A stretch of 64,000 nt of DNA from assembly GCA_030267965.1 (NCBI GenBank), contig BRYA01000196.1:2574-66573 (forward strand), read 5' to 3'. A program made the translations under genes and the position numbers. This DNA comes from Triparma columacea. Taxonomy: Eukaryota > Sar > Bolidophyceae > Parmales > Triparmaceae. This document shows positions 9,951 to 20,675 of this stretch, one piece after another (the first letter of the stretch is position 1; each line of letters starts with the position of its first letter). Under the pieces are notes generated by a model, which was not told the DNA's origin, did no database searches, and saw only the letters and a list, made by a program, of their open reading frames with translations.

Positions 9951-10735
9951 ATGTTTTCCAGACGCGTCGTCAAGTCGCATGATGCTGATGCAAGCAAGAG
10001 CATAAATGATTCAGGAAAGGGTGATGGAGGGGGGGTGATGGCCAGGATGAAGAAGGCCCAGGAGGAGAGCAAGAAGGTAAGGGGAGGCGTTACTAGGCTG
10101 TGTTGTACTGCTCGTCTTATCCATTTGTCATCCCCCTCCCCCACGCATAGGACGCAGACAATTTCACGCAGAGTGACTTCAGGAGAAAGCGTTCAGAGAA
10201 TCCCTTTGTGTTCCTCGAATTTGTCGCCGGTGGCCAGGAGATCGGTCGTGTGACGATAGAGCTCCGCGCCGACGTCGTCCCCGTGGCCTGCGAGAACTTT
10301 CGGCAGCTCTGCACGGGGGAACGGGGGAAGAGTAGGAAGACGGGGGTGAAGCTGCAGTACCAAGGGACCAAGCTGCACAGGGTGGTGGCGGACAAGTATA
10401 TAGTGGGGGGGGATCTGAATAGGGGGGATGGTAACCACTCGGAGTGCGCACTCGGGACGGCCACTGGAAAGTTTCCTGACGAGAATTTTCTTTTAAGGCA
10501 CACTGGTCCCGGTATTTTAGGGATGGTAAATTTGGGTCCCAACACGAACGGAAGCCAGTTCTATATAACGACCGCTGAGACCGAGTGGATGGACGAAAAG
10601 AACGTCGTGATCGGCGGGGTCGTCGACCAGGCGAGCCTTGACACACTCTTCCTGCTGGAGCGACTGGGAACAGACTGGGGGGCGCTCAAGAGAACCATCT
10701 TCATCTCCAACGCTGGCCAGCAGGATAGGAAGTAA
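9951..10735 (+). CDS. Cyclophilin-type peptidyl-prolyl isomerase, divergent active site
   Basis: Two exons, 9951-10076 and 10151-10735, joined in phase 0 across a GTAAGG...ATAG intron; 236 residues. The first 55 residues are a basic, disordered head. The cyclophilin fold runs from FVFLEFVAGGQEIGRV to the end, with FRQLCTGERG, LHRVV, NGSQFYITTAETEW and VVIGGVVD as family landmarks. Cyclophilins isomerise X-Pro bonds. Compared with human CypA the catalytic Arg (HR of LHRVV) and Trp are kept, but the QGGD position reads VGGD and the His of KHVVFG is Asn (KNVVIG), so activity may be reduced. The protein is head to head (245 bp) with the IQ-WW-LRR gene. No targeting sequence is obvious. Confidence 0.9.
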
Positions 10736-11105
10736 AAATGGCGTGTATGTAAAAAAGGGGTGTAATGCTTTTATAGGGTGTGGCTTCGTTGTGTTATCTT
10801 ACTGTTACAATGGTGGTGCTTATCTGGTGGTGCTTATCTGGTGGTGCTTATCGGAAACAGCTCACTGCACCTTGGCCTTCTTCGCGGCCCTCTTGTCGAC
10901 CTCAATCTCCTTATCGAGTAAAAAATGGCGTGTATGTAAAAAAGGCGTGTATTGTTTTTATAGGGTGTGGCTTCGTTGTGTTATCTTACTGTTACAATGG
11001 TGGTGCTTATCTGGTGGTGCTTATCTGGTGGTGCTTATCGGAAACAACTCACTGCACCTTGGCCTTCTTCGCGGCCCTCTTCTCGACCTCAATCTCCTTG
11101 TCGAG
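10733..11105. repeat. 186-bp tandem duplication including a desaturase 3' end
   Basis: Two direct copies, 10733-10918 and 10919-11105, differ by one inserted A and a few substitutions (for example ggggtgtaatgc versus ggcgtgtattgt). Each contains three 14-bp sub-repeats (tggtggtgcttatc) and ends with about 55 bp that encode the C-terminus of the minus-strand desaturase. Copy 2 is the functional gene end; copy 1 is a non-coding echo of the last codons that abuts the cyclophilin stop codon. Confidence 0.95.
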
Positions 11106-12785
11106 CTCGAGGTAGTGTCTCTCCTCCTTCTCCGGGAACCACCTCATGCTCGTCGTCCCTACCATGATCTCGACCGTCTTGTGGACCCTCCAGAAGACGT
11201 TCTGCTTGACATATGGGACGCCATGGCGGTCGCAGATCTCGCGGACGAGAGGGGCACACTTCTGGTAGGAGAGCATGGAGAGCTGGGGGTACAGGTGGTG
11301 TTCGACCTGGTAGTTAAGCCATCCGTGGAGGAAATCAACGACATCGGATCCGTAGTCGAAGTCCACCGAGGCCAGAACCTGCCTGAGGTAAAATGATCCA
11401 GAGTAGGCCTTGCACCCGTCCCTGAACCTGTACATGTCATCCCCGGCGTGGTTAGTGACAATGGCGACGAACGCGTGGGCGTTGGTGAGGAGCTCGGCGA
11501 GGAAAAGGTTGCCAACCGCCGTCTTGTACATGGACCCGACGGGGAGGCCGAGGTAGTACTCGACGGCAAGGAGAAATGCTGGCATAATGAAGAAATGGAT
11601 GAGGAGATAAGGCCCGGCGACAACGGTAACAAACTCCTTGAGGGAGTAGAAGTAAGAGGTTCCGGCGAGGAGGACGCGAATAGTGAGGGCGTCGGTAGGG
11701 TTGACGTGGTCAGGGATGGGCTGGGGTTAAGGGGGGAGCGATAGGGGGAAGCCATGGAGGGAGCGATGAGCAAAGTGTGGCCGGCGTTAGATATAGGTGA
11801 CTTCGCAAGAAGTCTCAACTGGGTTTCTTGAATTCTCACCTCGCCTCTGCGGCGCATGCCGGCAAGTTTGAGCTCCTTGTAGGTGTTGGGGGCGTAGTAC
11901 GCCCATTTCCAGGTGACAACGTTGATGGCAACGATCAGGTACTTGACGGGGAGGGAGACGTCCATCTTTCGGATCTCCTCAAGGTTATTCTCGACGAGAT
12001 CGGGGTCCTCCATCTCAGAGAGACAGTAGTGGTGGCGGTTGTTATGCTCGATGTTCCAGGCCTCGGGCATCATCCAGTCGAACCAGTCGTTGAGGCGGTT
12101 CCAGAAGGAACCCACAGCGAACTTGAAGCGGTTCCAGCGGTCCTTCTCGGGGTGGATCTGGATAGGTGGGGGGTGGGGGGTAAGGGTGGTGTTGGCGGGG
12201 GGAATTCCAGAATCTAGTCAAGCAGCTCGTCTCCCCCTTCTCGCTATCTGCCTCACCTTATCATACCCCCCGTGGCAGGTGTGGTGCGCGATCATGGTCC
12301 ACCTGGAGAAGGTCCACGTGCTGAGGCTGACAATGGCGAGGAGTTTGACAAGGGGGCCAGCATTGAGGCCCATGGTGAGGATTCCGGTGAAGGCGCACAT
12401 GTTAGACCACATGACGATCTTCTTGAGGTGGCGGACATCAGCTGAGGGAACAGAGGTAAAGAGTAAGAGAGTCAGAGAAAGGATGGAAGCGTGGAGGTGG
12501 TCGAAGAGGTGGCAGCAATTAAATGGCTGTAGTGCCTCTATCAATGAAAATGATTACTACTCTTAGAGAACGCACACACAGTGACCCAAATAAGATCTCA
12601 CCTTCTCCTTGCTCAGCCTGTAACCTTTCTCCAAGCTCATCGATCTCTTTCGTAAAAGCCTTAAGGTCGAATGATTTGATCCAGGCATTGTAAGGTTTGC
12701 TGATGTCGCCAGCGGGATGTTGAGGAGGGCTCTTCTTGACAGTTGCCGTGTCGGGAGCAGCCTTCTTTTCCTTTGTTAGGCACAT
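11049..12785 (-). CDS. Membrane fatty acid desaturase, front-end-like
   Basis: Four exons join in phase: 12602-12785, 12257-12441, 11840-12157, 11049-11720 (452 residues from the Met at 12783-12785; an in-frame Met at 12885-12887 would add 34). All three di-iron histidine boxes are visible: HHTCH (exon 2), HNNRHH (exon 3) and QVEHH (exon 4). The Gln in the third box is typical of front-end (delta-4/5/6/8) desaturases. Such enzymes insert double bases into acyl chains as double bonds using cytochrome b5 electrons. There is no N-terminal HPGG cytochrome b5 domain, so electrons must come from a separate donor. Hydrophobic stretches around AFTGILTMGLNAGPLVKLLA and in exon 4 fit an integral membrane enzyme of ER or plastid envelope. 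Regiospecificity cannot be read from sequence. The basic tail EIEVEKRAAKKAKVQ lies in a duplicated DNA segment. Confidence 0.85.
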
Positions 12786-13190
12786 TTGGAAGAAGAAAAT
12801 GAAACAGTTTGTCTTTGTCGGCGCCGTGGACCGTGGACCGGAAATTGGTGACATGGGTGATGACCATTTTATGGTGGCAATTTTCATTGGAAAGGTAACA
12901 CGGTCTGAGGCGGCGGTGGTAGTTTTGGGGTGTTATAGCGCCATGGGGGGGCTAGTTTGGGTGAAATGTCGGTTGGTAAGGCTTTGAATTGAGGCACAAG
13001 TCAAGTTAAATTAAGCAGAGGGATGGAAAGTTAGGGGGGGAGGGAAGAGAAGAGAAGAGGTGTGTTGAGGTTATCGCGGTTTTTGGTTTCTGTTCCATAA
13101 CTCCAGTTGCTGCCTCCGCTTCTTCCACTTCCCCCACGCCTTAATAACAACAAAACAAGAATTTTGTTTTTTGCTAATCTTTCCCTTCGC
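12786..13190. other. Intergenic region upstream of the desaturase
   Basis: About 400 bases between the desaturase start and the uL2 stop codon. It includes the desaturase 5' leader (with an alternative in-frame Met at 12887) and presumably the uL2 3' end. A repeated agaagagaagaga purine stretch lies near 13045. No additional gene is supported. Confidence 0.4.
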
Positions 13191-13964
13191 TTAGTCCTTA
13201 TCCTGACCAGTCTTCTTGACTCCTCTCAACCTTCCAGTCCTCCTGGCTCCGATAAGTCCGACCTTGCGTCCGGCTGGGGCATCCTGGGCGACAGTGGAGG
13301 GCATACCGATGTGCTGGTGGTTTCCTCCTCCGTGGGGATGCTCGACGGGGTTCATGGCGACTCCACGAACGCGGGGCCACTCGTTCCTCTTCACGCGGTA
13401 CTTGTGGAAGGCGGCTCCAGCCTTGAGGAGGGGCTTGTCGGTACGTCCTCCTCCGGCGACAATGCCGATCTGGCACCTGGCGTCAGAAGGGACAGACTTC
13501 TTTCCTCCGGAAGGGAGGCGAAGACGGGAAGTTCCCTTGTCCTCGTCGTGGGTAACGACGACGGCGTAGTCTCCGGAGCACTTGGCGAACTTTCCGCGGT
13601 CTCCCCTCTGGGCCTCAATGTTGCAGACGATGGTTCCCTCAGGAACAGCGTTAAGAGGAAGGACGTTTCCGACGACAAGGGCGGCCTTCTTTCCAGCGTA
13701 GATGAATTGTCCGGTGTACATGCCCTCAGTGGCGATGAAGAGCTCGTTGTCCTTTCCGTACTTGTAGGGGTTGTTGAACTGGACCTTGGCGAGGGGGGCT
13801 CCACGTCCGGGGTCATGGATGATGTCCTTCACGACACCACGGATGTAACCCTGCCTCTCGGCGTAGTCGTGCACACGGAGCTTGGCGGCACCCTTGCGGG
13901 TCCTGGTGTGGGAGCGGAAAATTCCTCCCTTACCTTTACGGCATCCAGCAATGACCTTTCCCAT
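13191..13964 (-). CDS. RPL8: Cytosolic large-subunit ribosomal protein uL2 (L8e)
   Basis: A single coding exon of 257 residues, the same length as human RPL8. It starts [19 protein letters not shown] and contains the eukaryotic uL2 landmarks, including the peptidyl-transferase-centre loop [16 protein letters not shown] and the C-terminal RRTGRLRG. The His in HPHGG is the site beta-hydroxylated in animal uL2. The protein binds 28S rRNA helices at the peptidyl-transferase centre of cytosolic 60S subunits. Codon use is strongly biased to C/G-ending codons, as expected for a highly expressed gene. Confidence 0.98.
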   Translation of the reverse strand: MGKVIAGCRKGKGGIFRSHTRTRKGAAKLRVHDYAERQGYIRGVVKDIIHDPGRGAPLAKVQFNNPYKYGKDNELFIATEGMYTGQFIYAGKKAALVVGNVLPLNAVPEGTIVCNIEAQRGDRGKFAKCSGDYAVVVTHDEDKGTSRLRLPSGGKKSVPSDARCQIGIVAGGGRTDKPLLKAGAAFHKYRVKRNEWPRVRGVAMNPVEHPHGGGNHQHIGMPSTVAQDAPAGRKVGLIGARRTGRLRGVKKTGQDKD

Positions 13965-15061
13965 TTCTGGTCTGTGGGGAGGGGAGGAATAGAGGGGGGG
14001 GTATGGTGTAAGATGGCGCAAAGATGAGAAGTGTATGCCGAGGTACGGGAGGATTGGTGGAGGGAGACACAAACAACAGATTGGAGTCAAAGTCGTGATG
14101 GTGGTGGAGTGTCTATTTCATCAAATCAGTCGTTTCGGGATACATCAATGACTGAGCGTAGGTATTATGTGCATATTAACTCTTAATTGTGGTCGTGAGG
14201 GGGGTTCAGTTGGAAACAGAGCTGAATTTTGCATCTCTCACAATGTCGAGGATGGGACAGTGGTGGGTTGTTCTCCTGGTGGTGGCGCATTTGTCAAGTT
14301 TTGAGGTATCGCAGTGGCTTGTGTTCGTGTGTGTGGCACATGGCTGAACTGGGAGGGAGCATTTCGCACGTTTGGAAGAGTTTGGAGGTTGAGGACTCAC
14401 TTTCGATTTTGGCTTTTTCTTGATGAGGAAATTGGGTGATGAGACATGTTGGAGAGCTCTTCAAAATTGTGATGAGTGACGGGGGTGGGAAGGATGGGGG
14501 TGGAGGGGGTAATATTTTGGGGTTGTGTTGGGCATGACATAAAACTGTCGTTCGCAACGCTTATCTTTCTTGAATAAGTCAACATTTTGACAGACTTTTT
14601 GCAAATCCGACACTTCCGTTGCCCCCTCCCGCCTAAACGTACCCCGACGCGCCCAGTTAGACTTATCGGAAGTTCGCTCTTCAAATTTACGTTTCGGGCG
14701 ATGTTGTCTTCTCTTCCAAAATCTTTCCTCAAAACCATCCCAATGGGATCCCTTGAAGAGAGATTCAGCATGAAAATAGGCGTGCCAATCCTTCTCTTCA
14801 GGCATTAATTCCCAGTCACATGGAGGGAACTGAAGCTGATGATGGAAGTGTAGTGCTTCTTGAGGGTGAGTAGATACGTTGGGTATTGTTTACGGGCATT
14901 AAAGTGTTGATTTGGGTAAAATATCCAACACAGCTCATGATTTCCGCTGGCACCTCCTGCCATTGTATCTCTATTCATCGTTAAATCGTGTTTCCCGTCG
15001 TATACATCTCACCCTTACCCCCATAACTCACCCTTACCCCCGCTTATCTCAAAAATTCAGG
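13965..15061. other. Long divergent intergenic region with one possible gene remnant
   Basis: About 1.1 kb between uL2 (-) and the EDR2-like gene (+). The first 130 bases should be the uL2 leader. The part up to 14460 shows no coding signal. 14461-14870 holds a minus-strand frame listed separately. The part near 15000 has repeated tcacccttaccccc units. Confidence 0.4.
14461..14870 (-). pseudogene. Possible unrecognised exon or gene remnant
   Basis: A minus-strand frame stays open for about 135 codons. It has protein-like composition rich in Trp, His, Phe and Lys (PQEALHFHHQLQFPPCDWEL, then MPEEKDWHAYFHAESLFKGS). The open frame extends well upstream of the only in-frame Met (14803-14805), so it could be an internal exon or a decayed gene fragment rather than a complete gene. 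No flanking exon or domain could be recognised. Confidence 0.3.
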
Positions 15062-15242
15062 ATGGCTCCACAAAAAGACTCCAAGGTTCTCAAATCCACC
15101 TCTTCACAAATTGTATCCTCCCCGGTACTTCCTCATGACACCCCTCTCCCTTACTTACTTCGTCCGCCCCTCTGACGTGTCCCCAAAAGGTGTAGTTGAT
15201 TTGACTTCCTTGGACGTCGTCCCCGGGGGAGGAGGTGGTAAG

Positions 15243-18200
15243 ATGAGGAGGGACAGAAGGAGGCTATTCCGCATAGGGGAAGTGCAAGTCATTGGTACAG
15301 GGAGATACTTCGACGAGGGACCGGGGGGGCCGACGGACCTGCGCTATGAGAGGCCGAACTCCTCCTCAACACGACCCTCCTCGAACAAGGGAGAGGGACG
15401 AACCCTGTACGCCTTCAAGATCCAGTGGTATTATGAGAACATGAACTTGGAAACGGTGAGAAAGGACGATGTTTAAAGGGGTGTTAAAATCACCACCACT
15501 CCATTTGCTGCGCCCAATTCTACTCAATTACCAACCCAACCCTTTCCCTTTCCACAATTCGATCCACTTGCCGCCGCCCGTAGGACCCAAGCACTGTGAA
15601 CAAGGATCCCATAATCCTCTCGGAAACCACCCTCAACCAGTCCGATCCCAACCTCGTCCGCCTCCGCACAAACCGTGCCAGGAAGCAGCGTCGCAAGCAG
15701 CGCATGATAACCTCTGCCAAGGTTGCAGGTTTAACTGCTGGCGCCGTGACCGTCGGCGTCCTGACCGCTGGCGCCGGCCTCGTGGCCGGTCTAGGGTTCG
15801 TGGGCGTTTCCAGCCTCCTGGGCGTGGGGGTTGGGGGGGCGGGTAGGGCGTACAAGAGGAAGGGGGACAGGGATATCACCAACGCGACTGAGTTGGTTGC
15901 TGGGCTGAGCGTCAATCAGAACGACGGGAGCGTCAAGAGCGATGGGGAGGACGAAATCGACGAGGGCGAAGACGGGAGCCTCGGGAGCCCGTCGAGCGTC
16001 GCTGGGGAGGACAGCGACGAGGAGGGAGATACGGACGACGAGGACGGGAGGTTTGGGAGCATGAGGATGAGGAGCTCGAGCGCGGGAGAGTCAGGGGAGA
16101 GCCCGAGCAAGGAGGAGAGGAAAGGCAAAAAAAAGAAGAAAAAGGGGAAGAGGAGGTACGAGAGGGGGAGCTACGTAACGGTGGGAGGGTACGATAAGGA
16201 ACAGCTGGAGAGGTGGAGGATTGAGGTGAGACCAAGGGGGAAGGCTTACAGACGCTCAATCATCTTGTTGTCTGGCCGTCCATTAACGCAAACATTTTCG
16301 CGTCTTACTTTGCCCGCCGCAGGTCAGGGACGCGACTGAGAATAACAAAAGAATTGAGTCCTCCTTCTTCTCCCTCCCTCCTCGTCCCTCTTCCCCCTCC
16401 ACCCCCACCTCCCCAAACCGCTCCCACTTCGGTTCCTCCCCCCATACCCCTCTCTCTCGGCAATCTTTCGTCCCCTCCCACTCCCGCAAATCATCCCATG
16501 GCTCCTCAACGAACCCCCGCAACTACCGCCGCATCAACAAGGTATCCGAGTACATTATAAAGAGTCGCTGGAAGATCGTTGACGTCTCAAACCTCCCCGG
16601 TGGCGGTGGCATGGCCGGCCTCCGCGTCTACGAGGAGGACTCCGACAGAGAGAAGGTGGTAGCTCGGTCCTCGACGCCGCTGAAGACGAGCGTGGTGCTC
16701 AGCGCCACGCCGATGAACGCCTTCATGTGCACCATGTCGTGCGGCCTCATACAGGACGGTATGGTACCAACGGACCCCAAGGAGGTGAGGAGAGATAGAC
16801 GGAGAGCTAGACTGCATCGCCGAGCAATGTACTAACGCACACCTTCCCACTTATCACCACTTCCCCACCGCAGCCCTTCGACCCCTTCCAAGGCGACGCC
16901 GGCACGGGTAACAAGGCTTTCAGGGTGATTGAGACTCTCGACTCCCACTCCGATATAATCCATCTATTCTTCCGCCCTCTCTACCTCTTTCCCTCCTGGA
17001 CCACCCCCCGGGACTTTTGCCTCCTCCGCTACTGGCGCCTCGACGACGACGGTTCTTACGTAATATGCTACGACTCTGTCGTCCACCCCGATTGCAGAGA
17101 ATCAGATAGCCACGTCAGGGGGGAGATGCACGCGGTCTACACAATTGCCCCCAGGAGAGAGGGGGAGATGGCCCAGAATCAGTCCTCAGGCGACGTTGGA
17201 ATTGATGTGACTTCGAGCCAGGGGAGTTTCTCGACGCCGGGGTCTGAAATCGCAGAGTGCCTGCTCACCCAGATTGTTCAGGTGGACCCCCGCGGATGGG
17301 TACCAACGTCCGGAGGGAGCCGGGTCCGCGGCTATGCCGAGGCATTCGGTGTCGAGGCTCTTAACCACATCCTCGACATTAGGGACACCCTCGACAACGA
17401 GAGGTTTGTGAATGTAGGGGTCGACAACTCCACGCAAAACCTCTCCCCCTCACCGGTACCGAAGAGCGGGAGCACCTTCGACGACCAGGAGGATGATGGC
17501 GAGGCGAGGAATGAGAACGACATCGGAGACCTCTGGATTGACAGTGACAATTCCCTCTCCGATTTTGCCTCCCCAGGGGAGGCCAAGAAGCGCGCGAAGA
17601 ACGATATAACGATTGAAAGTTTCCCGCCGCCCTTGCCCAAGACATTCTGGGGCGACGCCGCTGTCTCTACTTTCAATGTCAGGGGGAAGACTTACAAGAC
17701 GGACAAGAAGAAGATCAAGGCCGACAAAAAGGCATTGTTTAGGTTCTTTGCGTGCGACATGGTCGAGTCTGACGCCCCCCTGATGAAAGGTATGTGCGGG
17801 CATCCTACGCAGCGGGTCATGCAGGCGCTGCAGAGGGAGAAGGAGGGAGTCGAGGGAGCCTGTCCGCCCTTCGTGGTCTGCGTCAACATAGCCCTCCCCG
17901 GGCCGCCCTTCTACCACGCGGTCTTCTACTATGCCGTGGACGACATATCGATGATCGACGGGAGCGATGGTTCTGAGTTCAGCAAGCTCGCCCAGCCATT
18001 CTTCTTTGGAGAGTCGGATGAGTTCAGGTGAGAAAAGAGAGATGGTACATGACATGGAAGAGAAATTAATGTTTTGAGAGAGTGCAGGGCTCTTCTGGGT
18101 GAAATGTGCAGTTGTTAACACCTCCTTCGCTGCTCCCGCTTCGCTTCTTCCCTCAGAAACAAGACCTTCAAGCTCATCCCTCAGATTGTTGAGGGAAACT

Positions 18201-18490
18201 TCATAGTTCGACGAGCGGTGGGCTCGACGCCCGCCATCTTGGGCACAAAGCTTAAGCAGACGTACCGTCGGCACGAGCGATACTTTGAGCTCATCTGCGA
18301 TGTAGGATCTTCTAGCGTAGCAGCCGGAGTGGTACGACTGTCCATCGGCTATGCAAGAACTCTGGTGGTTGACATGGCATTCCTCCTTCAGGGAGATGGA
18401 GAGGACACGCTGCCGGAGAAGATATGGGGTGCGGCACGAGCTAGCAATCTGGAATTCGATTCGGAGTTCCCTTTCGTTAAGAACTACTAG
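15243..18490 (+). CDS. START - DUF1336 (EDR2-like) lipid-binding protein
   Basis: Five exons join in phase: 15243-15455, 15584-16225, 16323-16784, 16874-18027, 18157-18490 (about 934 residues). The start is uncertain: an ATG at 15243 is in frame, but the frame is open back to about 15111 and a separate ATG at 15062 opens a different frame. Residues 100-135 are hydrophobic, Gly/Ala/Val-rich (LTAGAVTVGVLTAGAGLVAG), a possible membrane hairpin. An acidic Ser-rich linker follows. A START-like lipid pocket (YWRLDDDGSYVICYDSVVHP, about 450-590) leads to a DUF1336/EDR2_C domain (FFACDMVES, PPFYHAVFYYAVDD, GTKLKQTYRRHERYFELICD, about 690-930). Plant EDR2 proteins bind phosphoinositides at membranes and influence cell death; here only lipid binding is inferred. 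Confidence 0.85.
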
Positions 18491-18616
18491 GGTTTTTCAT
18501 GAAAAAGATTTTTTTTTCTCTGGGGAATTCGTGAATCTTGAGTGAAGGAGAGAAGTCAATTCTGCATGCATCATTTTTGGCAATCAACTGCAAAAACACC
18601 CTAACCAACAACAGTC

Positions 18617-20448
18617 ATGACCACTGCTGCCCCACAGCCCGGCATCCAGTACCCAACTAGTCCGGCTCAGATGTTCTATCCGACTACCAGCTTCGTCAAG
18701 GCCAAGAAGTCAACCCCTACTGCGGGAAAGACCTCCAAGAGCCTTTCAAGCCCTACTTTTAGGGTCGAGACCACTCAGCTGCCCCGTCTTCTCCTTACAG
18801 CTCTATGTATGCAGGCTATTTTCTTCGCTGGTGAGTCGCATCCCCTTATTTCCCCTCTCTGTGCCCCCCAAAAAGTGAATTCTTGTCATCCTCGCCAACT
18901 TCATTTCTTGCTGTCTACCTTTTTGGGGCTTTCCTCGCTGGAATCCACGAACAGTGTTTTCTTTTTCCGTCACTTACCTAATGCCGCTTCCCCCTTCCTT
19001 CCTTTCTCACAGGTTCCGTGTCCTGGTTCAACGACTTCCTGCCCAACCTTGTCAACAGTGGAACTGGAGAAGGTTTCCTCTCTCGTGCCTTGATGGCTGC
19101 GGGCTCGCATACGTCTTCTTTCACTGTTGGGTGCTTCGCATGCGTCTTCCTTCGTGCTTGCCTCCCTACCAACCTGAAGGTCACTCGCAGCCACATCCTC
19201 ACCGCCTTTGCTTCCCTAAGTGTGGGGTACTTTCTACTATGTTTCCTTTGGTTCACTGCCATTGTCCCCAAGATCTTCGTTGTCGTCAACGCTGTCTTCC
19301 CCGGGTCTACACTCGACGCCATCAAGGACCAGACTCGCCACTATGACATCCTTTCGGCCTCTGAGATTGACCACAGTCTCGTCGCCTCTGGGTCCCACAC
19401 CCTTAGCTGGCTTTTGGGCATGATCGTCCTTGCCTTCCACCACAACATTGTGTCCAAGCGCATCCTGCAGCGCCTGGTTGCTTTCACCACTGTCTTCTCT
19501 ATTGCAGTGACGGGAGCCAACATGAGGCCCTCCTTCATGTGCGCCATGATAGCTATTGTCTCGGTGCTTCTCTTGGGCCTCCGCTCTACTGCCAGCACCA
19601 AGCTGAACATCTCTACCGCTGTTTGTGTCACTTTGGCCACCGCCTCTTCCCTGACTCGCTTCTCCGACACCTACAACCTGGAGAAGAAGATCGTCGACTT
19701 TGCCTCTTGGTACTTCTCTACTGCCATGGAGCCCAACCTCCCCTTTTGCGAGGCCCCCTTTGCAGTCTCCCCATGGATGGCTCAGGGCGCGTCGGCGATC
19801 GCTCACCTCCCCTTCGTGCCTTCCATTCTTCTCGCACTCCCCACGTTTGCGCCCGACCTCATGCCCTCGATGAATCCCAACCACCCAAAGTACGGTAGGG
19901 ATGTCAAGGCTATCCGTACCATGCTTTGGCTTCAGTGGTGGCTCCAGTTCTACTCCTCCCTCGGTGGTCACATGATGCCCAACCCTAGAGTCACATGCAA
20001 CCAGGAGGTGTGCATCAGTTTGGCTTTCTCGCTACTCTTTGCTCTGGTGAAGTTCACAAGTAACGAGGATATTCTCAGCTGGAAGCTCGCCCTTGGCTTG
20101 ACCGTGACTCCTATTGTCATGTACCTCACGATCGGTTTGATGCCCGTCGTCTTCATCAGCTTCTTCTCAGCGATGTTTGTCGGGACTCAGTTCAAGGGTG
20201 CCTTTGAGAGGCTCACTCCTCACGCGGAAAAGTGCCTCCTCTGGACTTTCGTACCCACCGTTGGTGTCCTGGGTGTAGAGACCTTTGCCTGCGACTTGCT
20301 TCAGAACCATGTCTCTCAGCAGTTCCCTTGGCACTTTGCCTTTGACATTTTGTTCTGGCAGGTCGTCGGCAGTGCCTTGGATGTCGTCATCATTTCCCCT
20401 CCCGGAAAGTTCCTCACGCCCAGGCCTGAGGCCAAGAAGGCTGAGTAG
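18617..20448 (+). CDS. Polytopic membrane protein, family not recognised
   Basis: Two exons, 18617-18830 and 19013-20448, join in phase 1 through a GTGAGT...CACAG intron; 549 residues. A 60-residue Thr/Ser/Pro-rich head is followed by about ten hydrophobic segments, for example LLLTALCMQAIFFAG, LSVGYFLLCFLWFTAIVP, AIVSVLLLGL and TVTPIVMYLTIGLMPVVFIS. Charged clusters are sparse and there is no recognisable transporter signature. Codon use is strongly C-biased, comparable to uL2, suggesting high expression. The soluble tail is short and basic (RPEAKKAE). It could be an ER or plastid-envelope protein; a transporter or membrane-shaping role are both possible but unsupported. Confidence 0.8.
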
Positions 20449-20675
20449 GGTGTGTGGAGGGGGTTGTGCCAACGGACCACGATTGGGACAACGAGAGGGA
20501 CATCGATGTTACAACATACATCGACAGTTGTACTCGTAGTTTAGGAATGTTGAAAGAGCAGATTTCGAACGAGACGGTTGAACGAAAGCTGGATAAGACG
20601 GAATGAGCTCAAAGTTTCAACAACAACATTATGAACTCTTTCTTACACTCTCAAACACACACCCTCACCCCACAT

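Noticed and set aside
15062..15176. ATG at 15062 (MAPQKDSKVL) as exon 1 of the EDR2-like gene
   Set aside because: It is in a different frame from the following exon, and no GT/AG pair with the right phase joins them; kept only as an alternative.
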